Shown here: in pieces, positions 1-9,244 of the stretch
How positions within the stretch are numbered: the stretch's first letter is position 1
Layout of the letters: each line of letters opens with the position of its first letter
NCBI RefSeq assembly: GCF_031202265.1
Contig: NZ_CP100605.1
Span: 186,001 to 250,000 of the forward strand
DNA: 64,000 nt
Source of the DNA: Bradyrhizobium sp. Ash2021
GTDB taxonomy: Bacteria > Pseudomonadota > Alphaproteobacteria > Rhizobiales > Xanthobacteraceae
Direction of reading: 5' to 3'
Made by a program: the position numbers and the translations under genes
The notes under the pieces: model-generated
What the model saw: the letters and a program-made list of their open reading frames with translations, nothing else
Database searches by the model: none
What the model was told of the DNA's origin: nothing

Positions 1-47
1 TGCTGGAGATCGAGAGAGGAAAAGGCGCGCATTGGTAACCCTCATTT

Positions 48-103
48 ACACGTAAAATACGTGTTTTATGGAAAATGTCAATGCCCCTGAGAACTTCGTT
101 CTC
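48..103. repeat. Two short perfect palindromes in an intergenic segment
   Basis: Positions 48-64 hold a 7-bp inverted repeat with a 3-bp centre (ACACGTA-aaa-TACGTGT). Positions 89-103 hold a second one (GAGAAC-ttc-GTTCTC). The first has the shape of a dimeric repressor operator, the second of a small RNA hairpin. From about 121 a reading frame on the + strand looks like a signal peptide (KAAFLTVIGLSLALLIGASA) but has no convincing start codon, so I do not call it as a gene. The functions are inferred only from symmetry. Confidence 0.35.
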
Positions 104-220
104 CGGAACCCCACACGATAATCCGGAAGGCCGCTTTTTTGACGGTGATAGGGTTGAGCCTTGCGCTGCTGATCGGAGCGAGCGCATCGGCCGTTCTGAG
201 CGGCTTCCCCGGGAGCAGCC

Positions 221-397
221 TCAGACCTGCTGCTGTGCTTTCAGATAGCGCAGCCCTTCGACCGCAAGCTGATGTTCGTCACCGGTTTTATCGGCGAGAA
301 ACTGCGAGACCCGCTCTCGCGCGGAACTCTCCTCGTCCGGCGTCAAATTGACCATCAAGCCGTAGGCCTGCATCACCCGATCGATCACCGCTTCCAT
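221..397 (-). CDS. Small conserved-type hypothetical protein (58 aa)
   Basis: This reads as a 58-aa soluble, mostly helical, acidic protein starting MEAVIDRVMQAYGLMVNL and ending in a Gln-rich tail (LRYLKAQQQV). The ATG is at 397. Its composition and the N-terminal motif resemble short proteins that are common in Bradyrhizobium and related Rhizobiales; that resemblance is from memory. No catalytic motif is visible and the function is unknown. It stands alone, with no neighbour on the same strand within 200 bp. Confidence 0.6.
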   Translation of the reverse strand: MEAVIDRVMQAYGLMVNLTPDEESSARERVSQFLADKTGDEHQLAVEGLRYLKAQQQV

Positions 398-487
398 CGC
401 ACCTGCCCCCCGTCTTGAGCTAATGGAACCACTGGAACCAAGGGTCGATATCGGCGTTGGAACTGGAACTGCAAGGGGAGACGCGCG

Positions 488-631
488 ATGGATTTAACGC
501 GTTGTTTGCATTGCGGTGAGCGCCTCATACCGGCACTGACGCTCGATGGATGGATCGAGCTCAAATGCATCTGGTGCGACAACATCGACCCGTTGAAAAC
601 TGAAGCCGCCAAATGGGTCGAAAGCCCGCTC
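488..631 (+). pseudogene. Zinc-ribbon small protein, 3' end removed by an IS
   Basis: The N-terminal 48 codons read MDLTRCLHCGERLIPALT and continue to a second CxxC pair (CIWC), the pattern of a single zinc ribbon with Cys at about residues 6, 9, 27 and 30. The gene runs into the left end of the integrase-core IS at 632, so its last residues are replaced by IS sequence. An RBS-like GGGGAG lies 9 bases upstream of the ATG. Similar two-CxxC mini-proteins occur again at 59955-60146 and 60845-61093. The product is probably non-functional or altered at its C terminus. Confidence 0.55.
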
Positions 632-1726
632 TGTGCCTACCGCAAATCAAGCCCGAGCATATTGGTGATGCAGTCCACCCAGGATCGGACGGCACAGAAT
701 GCGCCCCGCTGCCTCGGCGGCACGTGATATCGGCGCGTCCTTGTTCAACGATAAGTGAGTGCGCGTGCCATTATAATAGTCCATGTAGGACAGCAGAACA
801 TGGCGCAGATGGCGTTCGCCGAACACCACGACATGATCAATGCATTCCCTGCGGATTGAACCGATCAGCCGTTCAGCATATCCGTTTTGCCATGGGGAGC
901 GGGCAGAGGTCGGACGGTCTCGAATGCCGATCGACCGAACACGGCGGATAAATATCTCACCATAGGCTCCATCGCGATCTCGGATTAGGTAACGAGGGAT
1001 TTGCTCCCAGCCGCAGGCCTGAGTGAGCTGATTGGCGATCCATTCGGCGGTCGGATGCGCTGTGACACCAAACCATAGAATCTGTCGTCGACCATGCCCC
1101 ATGATCAATAGGCCATACAGGAGCCGAAATGAAATCGTCGGCACGACGAACAAATCGATCGCCGCGATGCCGTCGGCATGATTGCGGAGAAATGTCTTCC
1201 AGCCTTGGGACGGCGGGCCCCTTCGCCTGACCATATACTTGGCGACGCTGGTCTGGCCGATGTCGATGCCGAGCTTGAGCAATTCGCCATGGATCCGCGG
1301 CGCTCCCCACAGCGGATTGGCAATGCTCATCTCGCGGATCAGCCGTCGTATTTCGACCGGAACCGGCGGTCGGCCGGAACGAGGTCGTGACTTCCAGCGC
1401 CAGTATGACCTGAACCCGGCACGATGCCAACGGACGACAGTCTCCGGCTTCACAATCGTCAGCGCATTGAGGGTACTTGGCACCAAACGATACAGCCCAA
1501 CAAAGATCAGGCGATCCATGGCACTGAAGGTCAGTCTGTTCGGCAGCTGACGGCGCTGGATGTTAAGTTGATGACGAAGGATCAGGATCTCGGCTTCCAA
1601 CGAGGCCCGCGACCGGAAAAATAAGACCAGCACCGACCAAACCAGGCTGCAAGCTTCTCTCATAAGACAGAAGCATTGCGCGATTCGGCCTCACCCGCCA
1701 GCCGGATTAGATTTCCGACAGGGACA
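632..1726 (-). mobile_element. IS element with integrase-core transposase (IS481/IS3-like), about 1.1 kb
   Basis: The ends form imperfect inverted repeats. The left end begins TGTGCCTACCGCAAATC, and the reverse complement of the right end begins TGTCCCTGTCGGAAATC. A single transposase fills the element. No target duplication is visible, and the flanks belong to two unrelated genes (a zinc ribbon on the left, a membrane protein on the right). The locus has therefore been rearranged since insertion. Related end fragments survive at 29001-29099 and 59215-59371. Confidence 0.75.
647..1663 (-). CDS. Integrase-core (rve) DDE transposase
   Basis: 338 aa. The N-terminal segment has the LEAEILILRHQLNIQRR helix typical of this transposase group, followed by an RNase H-like integrase core. 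The acidic triad is seen as AIDLFVV (about residue 168), LIRDRDGAYG (about 229) and NGYAERLIGSIRREC (about 266), and the late YNGTRTHLSLNKDAP motif is present. No stop or frameshift is seen, so it could be active. The family could be IS481 or a one-ORF IS3 relative; I cannot separate these without a search. Confidence 0.85.
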   Translation of the reverse strand: MREACSLVWSVLVLFFRSRASLEAEILILRHQLNIQRRQLPNRLTFSAMDRLIFVGLYRLVPSTLNALTIVKPETVVRWHRAGFRSYWRWKSRPRSGRPPVPVEIRRLIREMSIANPLWGAPRIHGELLKLGIDIGQTSVAKYMVRRRGPPSQGWKTFLRNHADGIAAIDLFVVPTISFRLLYGLLIMGHGRRQILWFGVTAHPTAEWIANQLTQACGWEQIPRYLIRDRDGAYGEIFIRRVRSIGIRDRPTSARSPWQNGYAERLIGSIRRECIDHVVVFGERHLRHVLLSYMDYYNGTRTHLSLNKDAPISRAAEAAGRILCRPILGGLHHQYARA

Positions 1727-1898
1727 GGTAATTGTAGAACAGGATAAAGATCAGGATGGGAATGCTGAGACAGACGAAGAAGCCGGCCATGATCGCGCTG
1801 AGCTTTGGCTTCCTCACTGTAAGCGCGAGGCGAGGCTGGGCCCGCTGCGACAGCGAACTTCCGACCCCCTTCAGCCGTGACCAGAACGACACTCGCAT
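1727..1898 (-). pseudogene. N-terminal fragment of a membrane sensor-like protein
   Basis: From an ATG at 1898 the frame reads MRVSFWSRLKGVGSSLSQ, then a basic stretch and one strong membrane segment (IMAGFFVCLSIPILIFILF). It stops being native at the IS boundary at 1726. A short cytoplasmic lead followed by one hydrophobic helix is what one expects at the start of a membrane-bound receptor, for example an adenylate cyclase or kinase, but the effector domain is missing and the assignment is a guess. Confidence 0.4.
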
Positions 1899-1996
1899 CG
1901 CAATGCAATTCTTGGCTGGCAACGAGCACAGTTGCGATATCATAGCCAAAAGCCAGGTACTTACCAAGGGAGACCTGGGTCTTGACACGGGTCGTG

Positions 1997-2025
1997 ACTT
2001 CCGCTTTGGGGTCAAAACCGGAAGT
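1997..2025. repeat. Copy of the dispersed palindromic repeat (variant)
   Basis: ACTTCCG and CGGAAGT face each other across a 15-bp spacer that contains GGGGTCAAAA. The same vocabulary (TTCCGCTTT, GGTCAAAA, GGAAGT) recurs at least eight more times in intergenic parts of the window. This copy lies between the truncated membrane gene and the IS30 element. Confidence 0.55.
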
Positions 2026-2063
2026 CGCCACCGGCTTGGGCCAGTTCCGCTTTGCCCTGCCGG

Positions 2064-3277
2064 CTCAACCGGTCGACGCAACACAGGCGTTAAATCTCTC
2101 TGCTGGTGTTTCAAATTGCAAGGTCTCACGTGGTCGTTCATTTAGCTGACGAGCCACTTTGTTCAGATGGGCTTGCGAATGCATCGACAAGTCGGTGCCC
2201 TTAGGAAAGTACTGTCTCAGCAGGCCATTGGTATTCTCATTCGACCCGCGTTGCCACGGGCTTTGCGGATCGCAAAAATAGACGTCGATTTTGGTCGCCA
2301 ACGTAAAGCGACGATGATCCGTAAGTTCCTTGCCCCGGTCCCAGGTCAGGGATTTATATAGCTCCTTTGGTAGCTTCTTCGCCTGCTTGATGAGCGCGGT
2401 GACAACCGTCCGGGTGTCCTTGCCTGCCACCTTGGCCAACATCACGTAACGGGTATGACGCTCGACCAAGGTCGCGATGTAGGTGTTGTTCGGCCCGGAC
2501 AGGAGATCGCCCTCCCAATGACCAGGCACCGCCCGATCTTCAACCGCCGCCGGTCGCTGACGGATTGAGACGATATCCTTGATATGCCCCCGTTTATCGC
2601 CATTCGGGTCAACCGGCCTGGAGCGACGCATCGAGCGCTTCGATCGAAGATGGCTAAGCAGCTCTTTCTTCAGCACGCCGCGCGCTTGGACAAACAGGCT
2701 GCGATAGATGGTCTCGTGTGACACCTGATTACACTCGTCTTCAGGGTGCGTTCTCTTCAGCCAACCGGCTATCTGCTCGGGGGACCAATCCAATCTGAGC
2801 TTCCCTGCCACCGCCTGCCGCAGCCGCGGATTGGTCGCTAACTTACAACATTTTGGACGACGAGATCGCGCCCAGGCATTCTCGTCCGCAAGTGTCGCTC
2901 GGTAGCGATCATAGCCGCCATTGCGACTCATTTCCCGGCTCACCGTCGAGGGTGAGCGGCCAAGCCGTTTGGCGATCGACCGTGCCGATTGATGTGCCGT
3001 AACGCCTCTGGAAATCTCCTCGCGTTCCGCGAGCGTCAACGCCAGCCTGGAGCGACGCCGCTCCGCAGGACGAATCCCACCATGCGGAGCTACCAAAAAA
3101 TAGATCGACGATGACTGCTTACCAAAAGCTCGTCCAATCGCCTTCAGCGACTCCCCACGCTTCCAGCGATCCCATAACTCCGTCTTCTCTGCCGCAGTAA
3201 AACCTCTATGAAATCTCCGTTCCATCCCACACTCCATCTTTTCCCTCTAAGATAAAGTGTTGCGGCGACCGGTTGAG
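2064..3277 (-). mobile_element. IS30-family insertion sequence, 1214 bp
   Basis: Terminal inverted repeats of 21 bp match at 20 positions: left 2064-2084 (CTCAACCGGTCGACGCAACA...) and right 3257-3277 (GTGTTGCGGCGACCGGTTGA...). The left repeat overlaps the transposase stop codon. No obvious short target duplication is visible. The element is structurally complete. Confidence 0.9.
2065..3237 (-). CDS. IS30-family transposase
   Basis: 390 aa, a normal length for the family. It has an N-terminal HTH (about residues 65-120, including RSIAKRLGRSPSTVSREM) and a C-terminal DDE core. The DDE core is seen as VPGHWEGDLL, LTWDRGKELTDH and SPWQRGSNENTNGLLRQYFPKG. The last of these is diagnostic of IS30. 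A second ATG four codons downstream (3225) is an alternative start. There are no internal lesions. Confidence 0.95.
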   Translation of the reverse strand: MECGMERRFHRGFTAAEKTELWDRWKRGESLKAIGRAFGKQSSSIYFLVAPHGGIRPAERRRSRLALTLAEREEISRGVTAHQSARSIAKRLGRSPSTVSREMSRNGGYDRYRATLADENAWARSRRPKCCKLATNPRLRQAVAGKLRLDWSPEQIAGWLKRTHPEDECNQVSHETIYRSLFVQARGVLKKELLSHLRSKRSMRRSRPVDPNGDKRGHIKDIVSIRQRPAAVEDRAVPGHWEGDLLSGPNNTYIATLVERHTRYVMLAKVAGKDTRTVVTALIKQAKKLPKELYKSLTWDRGKELTDHRRFTLATKIDVYFCDPQSPWQRGSNENTNGLLRQYFPKGTDLSMHSQAHLNKVARQLNERPRETLQFETPAERFNACVASTG

Positions 3278-3342
3278 ACCACCCCCCGAAACCGGACATC
3301 CGGCAGCGCGGCGGCGATGTCGGCCAAGTGCCAAACTGCGAC

Positions 3343-4236
3343 TCAAGTCGTTCGATGTCGTAGACTGTCTATTGGTCGATGGCGCATCGAAAACACAGCT
3401 ATCACCGACCGCTCAACGCCTTTGTGAACTGCCTTTGGACCATCCGGATCGGACGGGGCCAATTCGGAGAACTTCTTGAAATCCGCCAATGCGCGTTGCA
3501 GATCGTTCTTCCGTTCCCATGACACGCCGCGGTTATAGAACGCATCTGCGAAGTTCGGATTAAGCCGGATCGTTTGGTTCAAATCCTCGATGGCACGGTC
3601 GTATTGGCCTTTGTTATTATAGGCGAGGCCGCGGTTGTTGAACGCCGCTGCGTAGTTCGGATTAAGCCTTATTGCTTGGTTGTAATCCTCGATGGCACGG
3701 TCGTATTGGCCTTTGCGCCTATAGGCGATGCCGCGGTTATAGAACGCATCTACGAGGTCCGGATTAAGCCGGATAGCTTGGTTCAAATCCTCGATGGCGC
3801 GGTCGTATTGGCCTTTCTCATTGTACGCGAGGCCGCGGTTGTTGAACGAATCTGCGTCGTTCGGATTAAGCCGGATCGCTTGGCTCAAATCCTCGATGGC
3901 GCGGTCGTATTGGCCTTTAGCACGATAGGCGCCGCCGCGGTTGCTGAATGCATCTGTGCCGTTCGGATTGAGCCGGATCGCTTGGCTGCAATCTTCAATG
4001 GCCTTATCGCTTTCTTGCTTGTCGCTCAGCTCGGCGCAACGACTTGCAAACAGGGCAGCAAGCTGACGGCCGCTATATCGACCAGAATTAATTGCGCGTG
4101 TGCACGCGGCTATTGCTTGCTCGCCAGAAGCCCTCGCACACGTCTCGAAATCGTCGGCCGCGGCGGGCGTCGCCGCCGACCAAACTGTCGATATGAAGGC
4201 CAGAGCCGCCAGCGTGCCCCGCAGAATTGGCGTCAT
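3343..4236 (-). CDS. Secreted TPR-repeat protein
   Basis: 297 aa. The start at 4236 has an AAAGGGA ribosome site nine bases upstream, and the protein then begins with a signal peptide (about residues 1-26, ending TPAAA). After a small Cys-containing head come at least six 34-residue tetratricopeptide repeats with the repeated signature KGQYDRAIEDLNQAIRLNPN, giving a scaffold for protein-protein contacts in the periplasm. The repeats are nearly identical at DNA level, so they are prone to unequal recombination. The last 25 residues do not look like TPR and may be altered by the nearby IS30. The partner is unknown. Confidence 0.8.
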   Translation of the reverse strand: MTPILRGTLAALAFISTVWSAATPAAADDFETCARASGEQAIAACTRAINSGRYSGRQLAALFASRCAELSDKQESDKAIEDCSQAIRLNPNGTDAFSNRGGAYRAKGQYDRAIEDLSQAIRLNPNDADSFNNRGLAYNEKGQYDRAIEDLNQAIRLNPDLVDAFYNRGIAYRRKGQYDRAIEDYNQAIRLNPNYAAAFNNRGLAYNNKGQYDRAIEDLNQTIRLNPNFADAFYNRGVSWERKNDLQRALADFKKFSELAPSDPDGPKAVHKGVERSVIAVFSMRHRPIDSLRHRTT

Positions 4237-4855
4237 AGGATGTCCCTTTGGACAATAACCTCTAGCGAAATTGTATCGTAACAGCCTGAGGCTGCCATAG
4301 CTACTTGAGAGCGGCTCCGTATTGTGCTGATGAGATGGTCCGGCCACACTCACGTCGGCTACGGGGTCAAAAGCGGCCATCGGCGGCCATCATGTCCATG
4401 TCCGGCACCCCGACAACGGACATCCACCGACGATGAAAAGGAAGCCCGCCAACCGGACGGGCAAAGTTTCGGGAGAAGCGCCCTTTCATGGAGCGCCAAG
4501 GCAGTCTCTACGATTCGGCTGTCATCGCCAAGGTTGATCCAGTGACACTGACGCAGCGGTGCGCCGCCTTTTCCTGGTCGGTCGCGAATGCCCGCTTCGT
4601 TCAGCGCGGCTGCGATGGCGCGCAGGCTCGTTTTCCCGGCCGCACGAAGCGCATTGTTCTCTCGACCAGTGGCCCGTCCTGGACGACCGACGTCGCCCTT
4701 GAGACCCGACCAACCCGTTCCCCTCCCCCGAACAGCTCGCTGCCGACCGCGTTCACGGTGCTCACCGGATCGTCGAACGAGGTCACGCTCAACGCGCCAT
4801 CATCGGCCGGCGCCAAGGTCAATTTCGTCGCCTTGGCCAGAAGCGGAAGCCATTA
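4237..4855. other. No gene recognised; repeat copy and possible remnant
   Basis: Positions 4398-4424 carry a copy of the palindromic repeat (TGTCCGGCACCCCGACAACGG). Between 4600 and 4860 the minus strand has an open frame reading LTLAPADDGALSVTSFDDP that might be the end of a lost gene, but I do not recognise it and it lacks a start and supporting context. Confidence 0.4.
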
Positions 4856-5776
4856 CTAGCGCGTCGGAGCATCCTGCGGGTTCTGTGCCCTGCCATTCGA
4901 GAGATGAGCGCGTGTCTCTCTGCGCAGGCGTCGAACGTATTCCGCGCCCCAACCGAGACCGAGCATGGCGGCGACGAGCGAGCCCAAAAGCACGCCTAGT
5001 TTCGCTGCATTCAGTAGCCTTTCATCGGTGAAGGCGAGCATGGCGATGAAGATGGACATGGTGAAGCCGATCCCGGCCAGCAGGCCTATGAGGCAGACGC
5101 TGCGCCACGAAACACCCGGTGCCAGCCGACACCAGCCCAGCCGTACAGCAAGCCAAGTCGCACCGACCACACCGATCGGTTTCCCTGCTACAAGGGCAAG
5201 CCCCACGCCCAGCATGACGAATTCAGCCCCGGCAGAGAGATCAACGTCCGTCAGGCTGATGCCGGCATTCGCCAGCGCGAACAGGGGCATAATGGCGTAG
5301 GCCACCCAGGGATGCAGCGCTATCTGCACGCGCACTACGGGCGGCAACATCTCACGATGGGCTACGCGAAGCTGCCGCAGCGGCAACTCCAGGCGATGTG
5401 TATCCTTCGTCCAGACCGCATCGCTGCTTCGCAACTCCTCGGCCACGCGCGACACCACTTCCAACGGGTGTTCCCGCATGGGGATCGGCCGCACCGGGGT
5501 CATCAGGCCGAGCACGACGCCTGCAAAGGTCGGATGGGCGCCAGTCGTCAGAAAGCCGATCCAGACGAACGCGCCCGGCAGGATATAGCCGAGCGCGGAG
5601 CCGACCCCGATCCGCTGAAACCCTAGAACCATCAGGATGCCAAATGACACGACGATGAAACCGGTGAACTGAAGTCCTCCTGAGTAGAAGAAAGCGATGA
5701 TCAGCACTGCGCTGACGTCGTCGATGATGGCTAGAGCCAGCAGGAAGACTCTGACATTGACCGAGATTGATCGCCC
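4856..5776 (-). pseudogene. nhaA: nhaA Na+/H+ antiporter, 3' part (separated by IS630)
   Basis: This is the C-terminal three quarters of NhaA. The frame resumes just outside the IS630 with [20 protein letters not shown], which carries the paired Asp residues of the NhaA ion-binding site. It continues through the remaining membrane helices ([13 protein letters not shown] near the end) to a basic tail. Joined to the part at 7023-7506 across one TA dinucleotide, the reading frame is intact. The gene therefore appears to have been inactivated only by this insertion. NhaA exports Na+ in exchange for H+ across the inner membrane. Confidence 0.9.
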
Positions 5777-5778
5777 TA

Positions 5779-7020
5779 GTCGCCCGATTCATTCAGATTG
5801 CAGGGTAGAGGTGCTTGAGTTTGATACGGGCATTGGGGGTTGAGAATTGCCAATTGGCCTTGGTGTTGTTGGCATTGCGGTCGTGCTCCCATGCGGCGAT
5901 TTCCTCGACGAGGGTCTGTTTATCGGCAATCCGACGGTCGAGGCACTGGGACGTGAGGACGCCGAGTTCGGACTCTGCCAGATCAAGCCAACTACCGTGC
6001 TTTGGAGTGTAGTGCCATTCGAAGCGCTCGACCAGTCGCCTGGCCTCGGCGGCTGGAAACGCTTCGTAGAGTGACCCCTTGCCGTGGATGTTGAGATTGT
6101 CCTGGACCAGTACGACGGTCTTGGCGTTGGCGAAGTAGCGATCGGCCAATTCTTTCAAGACGTGAGCGTAGTCCACGGCGGTATGGCGATCGGTGACCTT
6201 GACGTGGCGCCAGCCTTCGAGCGGTGCAAACATCATGAAGATGTTGGCGGTGCCGTTGCGCTCGTACTCGTAATCGCAGCGGGCCGGGCGTCCCCGCTTC
6301 ATCGGGATCGGCAGGCGCGTCTCGGCAAGGAACTGCTTGGAGGTCTCGTCCAGGCACACCAGCGGGTAATCGGGATCGCGTGGCCGCGTGTAGACCGCCA
6401 GCACATCTTCCATGGCGGCTACGAACGCGCCATTGGCCTTCGGCGGGATGACCCAGCACTGCTGGCGATGGGGCTGGAGAATGTTTTTTTAGTGCCCGCC
6501 CAATCATCGAGTCGCTGGCGCGATCGACAATTTGCAGTTCCACGACCTTTTTCTCCAACAGCCGCAAGGTCCAGCGCGCGCGTCCCTTGGGAGGTTTGGA
6601 ACAAGCCAGTGCAATCAATTTGGCTTCTTTCTCGCCGTCAAAAATCCGTGCAACCGCCGGTGTCGCCCGTTGCTTGCGGCTCAACACAGCCTCGAAGCCT
6701 TCTTCCACCAGTTGCTTCCGGACCCGGTAAACCATCGAGGCGCTGGTCTCCAGCGCCTTGATAATCCGGTTGTCACTCCAGCCTTCACCCGCTTCCGACA
6801 CATCGGCCTTCAACAATATCCGCGCCTTCAGCAGCCGCTGCGCCGCGCTCTTGCCTTTGCGTATCAGCCCTTCGAGTTGCTCACGTTCCTCACCGCTCAG
6901 CCGCACAACATACTTCTTTACCGAAATGTCCTTCGCAGCCATGATTGCCTCCGCCGCATCCGATGCGACCAAAGCGAATCACAAAACTCATGTCCTTGCA
7001 AACTGATTGAAGCGAGCGAC
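5779..7020 (-). mobile_element. IS630-family insertion sequence, 1242 bp, with TA target duplication
   Basis: The 23-bp terminal inverted repeats match at 19 positions (left GTCGCCCGATTCATTCAG, right CTGATTGAAGCGAGCGAC). The element is bounded by TA at 5777-5778 and TA at 7021-7022, the target choice expected of IS630/Tc1-mariner elements. It sits inside nhaA. Confidence 0.95.
5793..6942 (-). CDS. IS630-family transposase, split over two frames
   Basis: The N-terminal part starts at 6942 (MAAKDISVKKYVVRLSGEER) and holds the HTH region ending MIGRALKK. The DDE part is in another frame and includes LVCLDETSKQFL, VVLVQDNLNIHGKG and YTPKHGSWLDLAESELG. The frames meet at a run of seven A residues near 6482-6490 (CACTAAAAAAACATT). 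Such A-runs serve as programmed slippage sites in several IS630 elements, so this may be a regulated frameshift, not decay. In the unshifted frame translation goes on in a nonsense frame after the A-run. Confidence 0.8.
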
Positions 7021-7022
7021 TA

Positions 7023-7506
7023 GCAGTGTGAGCACCCCCACGGCAAACGCGATGTCTGTCGCGGTTGGTACTGCCCAGCCCTGACCGCGAACCGGATCAG
7101 TGTTGAGGCTCAGGTAAATCAGCGCGGGGATAATGACGCCACCGGCAGCCGCGACCACGGGTAGAATTGCCTGATTGAGCCTGCTCAACGCACCTTCATG
7201 AATTTCGCGCCGAATCTCCATGCCTACGACGAGGAAGAAGATCGTCATCAGCGCGTCGTTAATCCAAAAGTGCAACGACCTGGAGAAGACGAACTCGCCA
7301 AGTCCGATTGAGAGCGGCAGGTGCCAGAGGGCATGATAGTCGTGGGCGAAGGGAGAGTTGGCCCAAATTAGTGCGGCGGCCGCTGCGATCAGGAGCACGC
7401 CGCCGCTGACGGCCTCGACGTGCAAGAAGCGCTGTAGTGTGGTGACGGCCCGCTCGGCAAGGAATTGGACTCGCGGCAGGTCTGCGGCTGGCAGTCGGTG
7501 ATCCAT
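7023..7506 (-). pseudogene. nhaA: nhaA Na+/H+ antiporter, 5' part
   Basis: About 160 codons with the NhaA N-terminal pattern: [20 protein letters not shown], the [20 protein letters not shown] segment, and the [19 protein letters not shown] motif with the conserved Asp. The start could be ATG 7506 or GTG 7515; an AGAAAG box upstream fits either. The frame runs into the IS630 at 7020. Any translated product would lack the ion-translocating Asp pair encoded in the 3' part. Confidence 0.9.
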
Positions 7507-7782
7507 TGGGCGCACGCTTTCTACGTGGCGGCCCGACCATCGCTTGACCTGTCACTGCTGCGAGCAGCGAACACCCGAAAGCCGTTCTACACAGCAACGG
7601 CAAGAAGGCAACCTTATTCAACGACCGCCCAATCTCGTGGTGGAAAGCAGAGCGGTGACGGTTGTCCGCACGGACTGCTGCAGTCATATCTCCATGCTTC
7701 ACACCGGCCGTCGAAATTGTATGCTTGGGCGCGGAGAGAACTCGGAGTACCTGCACAATTGAGAGTTCCCCAGCGCGCCCTG

Positions 7783-9199
7783 GAGCTATCGCCAATTTTT
7801 GGTGACGGCCTGATCAGTCAGGCGGCGGCGGTTGCGGGCTGAGGGGCGGCCAGCTTGGCGGTGACCTCGATCCCGTCGGTGAATTTCACACCGAGAATGA
7901 TCTTTGGCAAGTGTGCATGTCCGTCGAGCCGTCGCCAGGATCGTTGCGCCCCTTCGACCAGCTTGAATACCATGGCGAGAGCGGTCTTGTTTGAGAGGCA
8001 GCCTTTCGATCGGATCGTGCGGTGGCGGACGGTCGCGAAAGTGCTTTCAATCGGGTTGGTGGTGCGCAGGTGCTTCCAATGCTCGGCCGGGAAGTCGTAG
8101 AAGGCGAGCAGCAGGTCGCGATCCTTCGTCAGACAATCGACGGCCTTCTGGTATTTCGGCGTGTAGCTTTCGATGAAGGCGTCGAAGGCGACTTCGGCAT
8201 TGGCCTTGGTCTCGGCCATCCAGATTTCCTGCAGCGCCCGCTTGGCCTTTGGTTGCACACTCTTGGGTAATTTGCCCAGCACGTTCGCCGTCTTGTGCAC
8301 CCAACAGCGCTGCTCGCGTGCTTTCGGCCAGACCTCGCCGGCCGCTTTCCAGAAGCCGAGCGCGCCGTCGGCGATCATCAGCTCGGGCCGGGCATCGAGC
8401 CCGCATCGCTTCAGATCCAGCAGCAGATCGCGCCAATCCTGCGCACTTTCCCGAGCGCCATCGGTGAACCCGACGAGCTCTTTCTTGCCCTCGGGCGTCG
8501 CGCCGATCAGCACCAGGATGCACTGCTTTTCATCTTCCAGCCGCGCCTCGAGGTGGATGCCGTCCGCCCAGACGTACACGTAGCGCTTGCCCGACAAATC
8601 ACGCTTGCGCCACTGGGCATGATCATCCTGCCAGCCGTCCTTCAGGCGGCCGATGGCGCTGGCCGAGAGGCCGGGCGCATCCTTGCCGAGCAAGGCCGCC
8701 AGAGCGTCCGAGAAATCGCCGGTCGAGATGCCCTTCAGGTAGAGGATCGGTAGCAGCGTCTCGATCGACTTCGAGCGGCGCATATAGGGCGGCAAGATCG
8801 ATGGCGAGAAGCGGATGCGGCGGGGATCGCCGGCTGCGGCCTCGCGATCGCGCACGCGGGGCTGGCGCACCGGGACCGCGCCGATGCCCGTCATCACCTC
8901 GCGCTCGGGCAGATGACCGTGGCGCACCACGCGTTGGTGGCCATCCTCGGTCTTCAAATCGGCATGCTTGGAAAGAAACCCGGCGACCTCGGCCTCCACC
9001 GCCTGGGCGAGAAGGGCACGCGCCCCATCGCGCAAAATGTCGGTGAGTTGGTCGCTGAAAGTTCCTGGCTGAATCAGTTTTACGACGGTATCCTTAGACA
9101 CGGCATATCGCTCCTTTGGTGGAGAAGTGGAGGCGTTGAACACCCCCACGATATGCCGCCTTCCCGATTCACGCCGTCACCAACTTTGGGCCATAGCTC
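7783..9199 (-). mobile_element. IS256-family element, copy A1, 1417 bp, 9-bp target duplication
   Basis: The ends are GAGCTATCGCCAATTTTTGG on the left and, reverse-complemented, GAGCTATGGCCCAAAGTTGG on the right. The flanks repeat CGCGCCCTG at 7774-7782 and 9200-9208. Insertion was into the divergent intergenic region between nhaA and the DUF4118 gene. Copy A2 at 48051-49467 is the same length and encodes an identical protein. Confidence 0.95.
7818..9101 (-). CDS. IS256-family (mutator) transposase, copy A1
   Basis: 427 aa from the GTG at 9101 (VSKDTVVKLIQPG), which has AAGGAG nine bases upstream. An in-frame GTG 16 codons earlier is less likely. The acidic triad is in ADGIHLEARLEDEKQC, MIADGALGFWKA and TTNPIESTFATVRHRT. 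No lesions are present. It belongs to the alphaproteobacterial subgroup beginning MSKDxVxKLIQP. Confidence 0.95.
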   Translation of the reverse strand: MSKDTVVKLIQPGTFSDQLTDILRDGARALLAQAVEAEVAGFLSKHADLKTEDGHQRVVRHGHLPEREVMTGIGAVPVRQPRVRDREAAAGDPRRIRFSPSILPPYMRRSKSIETLLPILYLKGISTGDFSDALAALLGKDAPGLSASAIGRLKDGWQDDHAQWRKRDLSGKRYVYVWADGIHLEARLEDEKQCILVLIGATPEGKKELVGFTDGARESAQDWRDLLLDLKRCGLDARPELMIADGALGFWKAAGEVWPKAREQRCWVHKTANVLGKLPKSVQPKAKRALQEIWMAETKANAEVAFDAFIESYTPKYQKAVDCLTKDRDLLLAFYDFPAEHWKHLRTTNPIESTFATVRHRTIRSKGCLSNKTALAMVFKLVEGAQRSWRRLDGHAHLPKIILGVKFTDGIEVTAKLAAPQPATAAA

Positions 9200-9244
9200 C
9201 GCGCCCTGCGTCGTAAGCATCATTTTGTATAAGGGAACATCGCT

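Noticed and set aside
139..351. Plus-strand frame with a signal-peptide-like start
   Set aside because: No credible start codon, and the second half overlaps the better supported gene on the minus strand (221-397).
3540..4020. Regular ~102-bp repeats suspected as CRISPR
   Set aside because: They are codons of 34-residue TPR units in the minus-strand gene.
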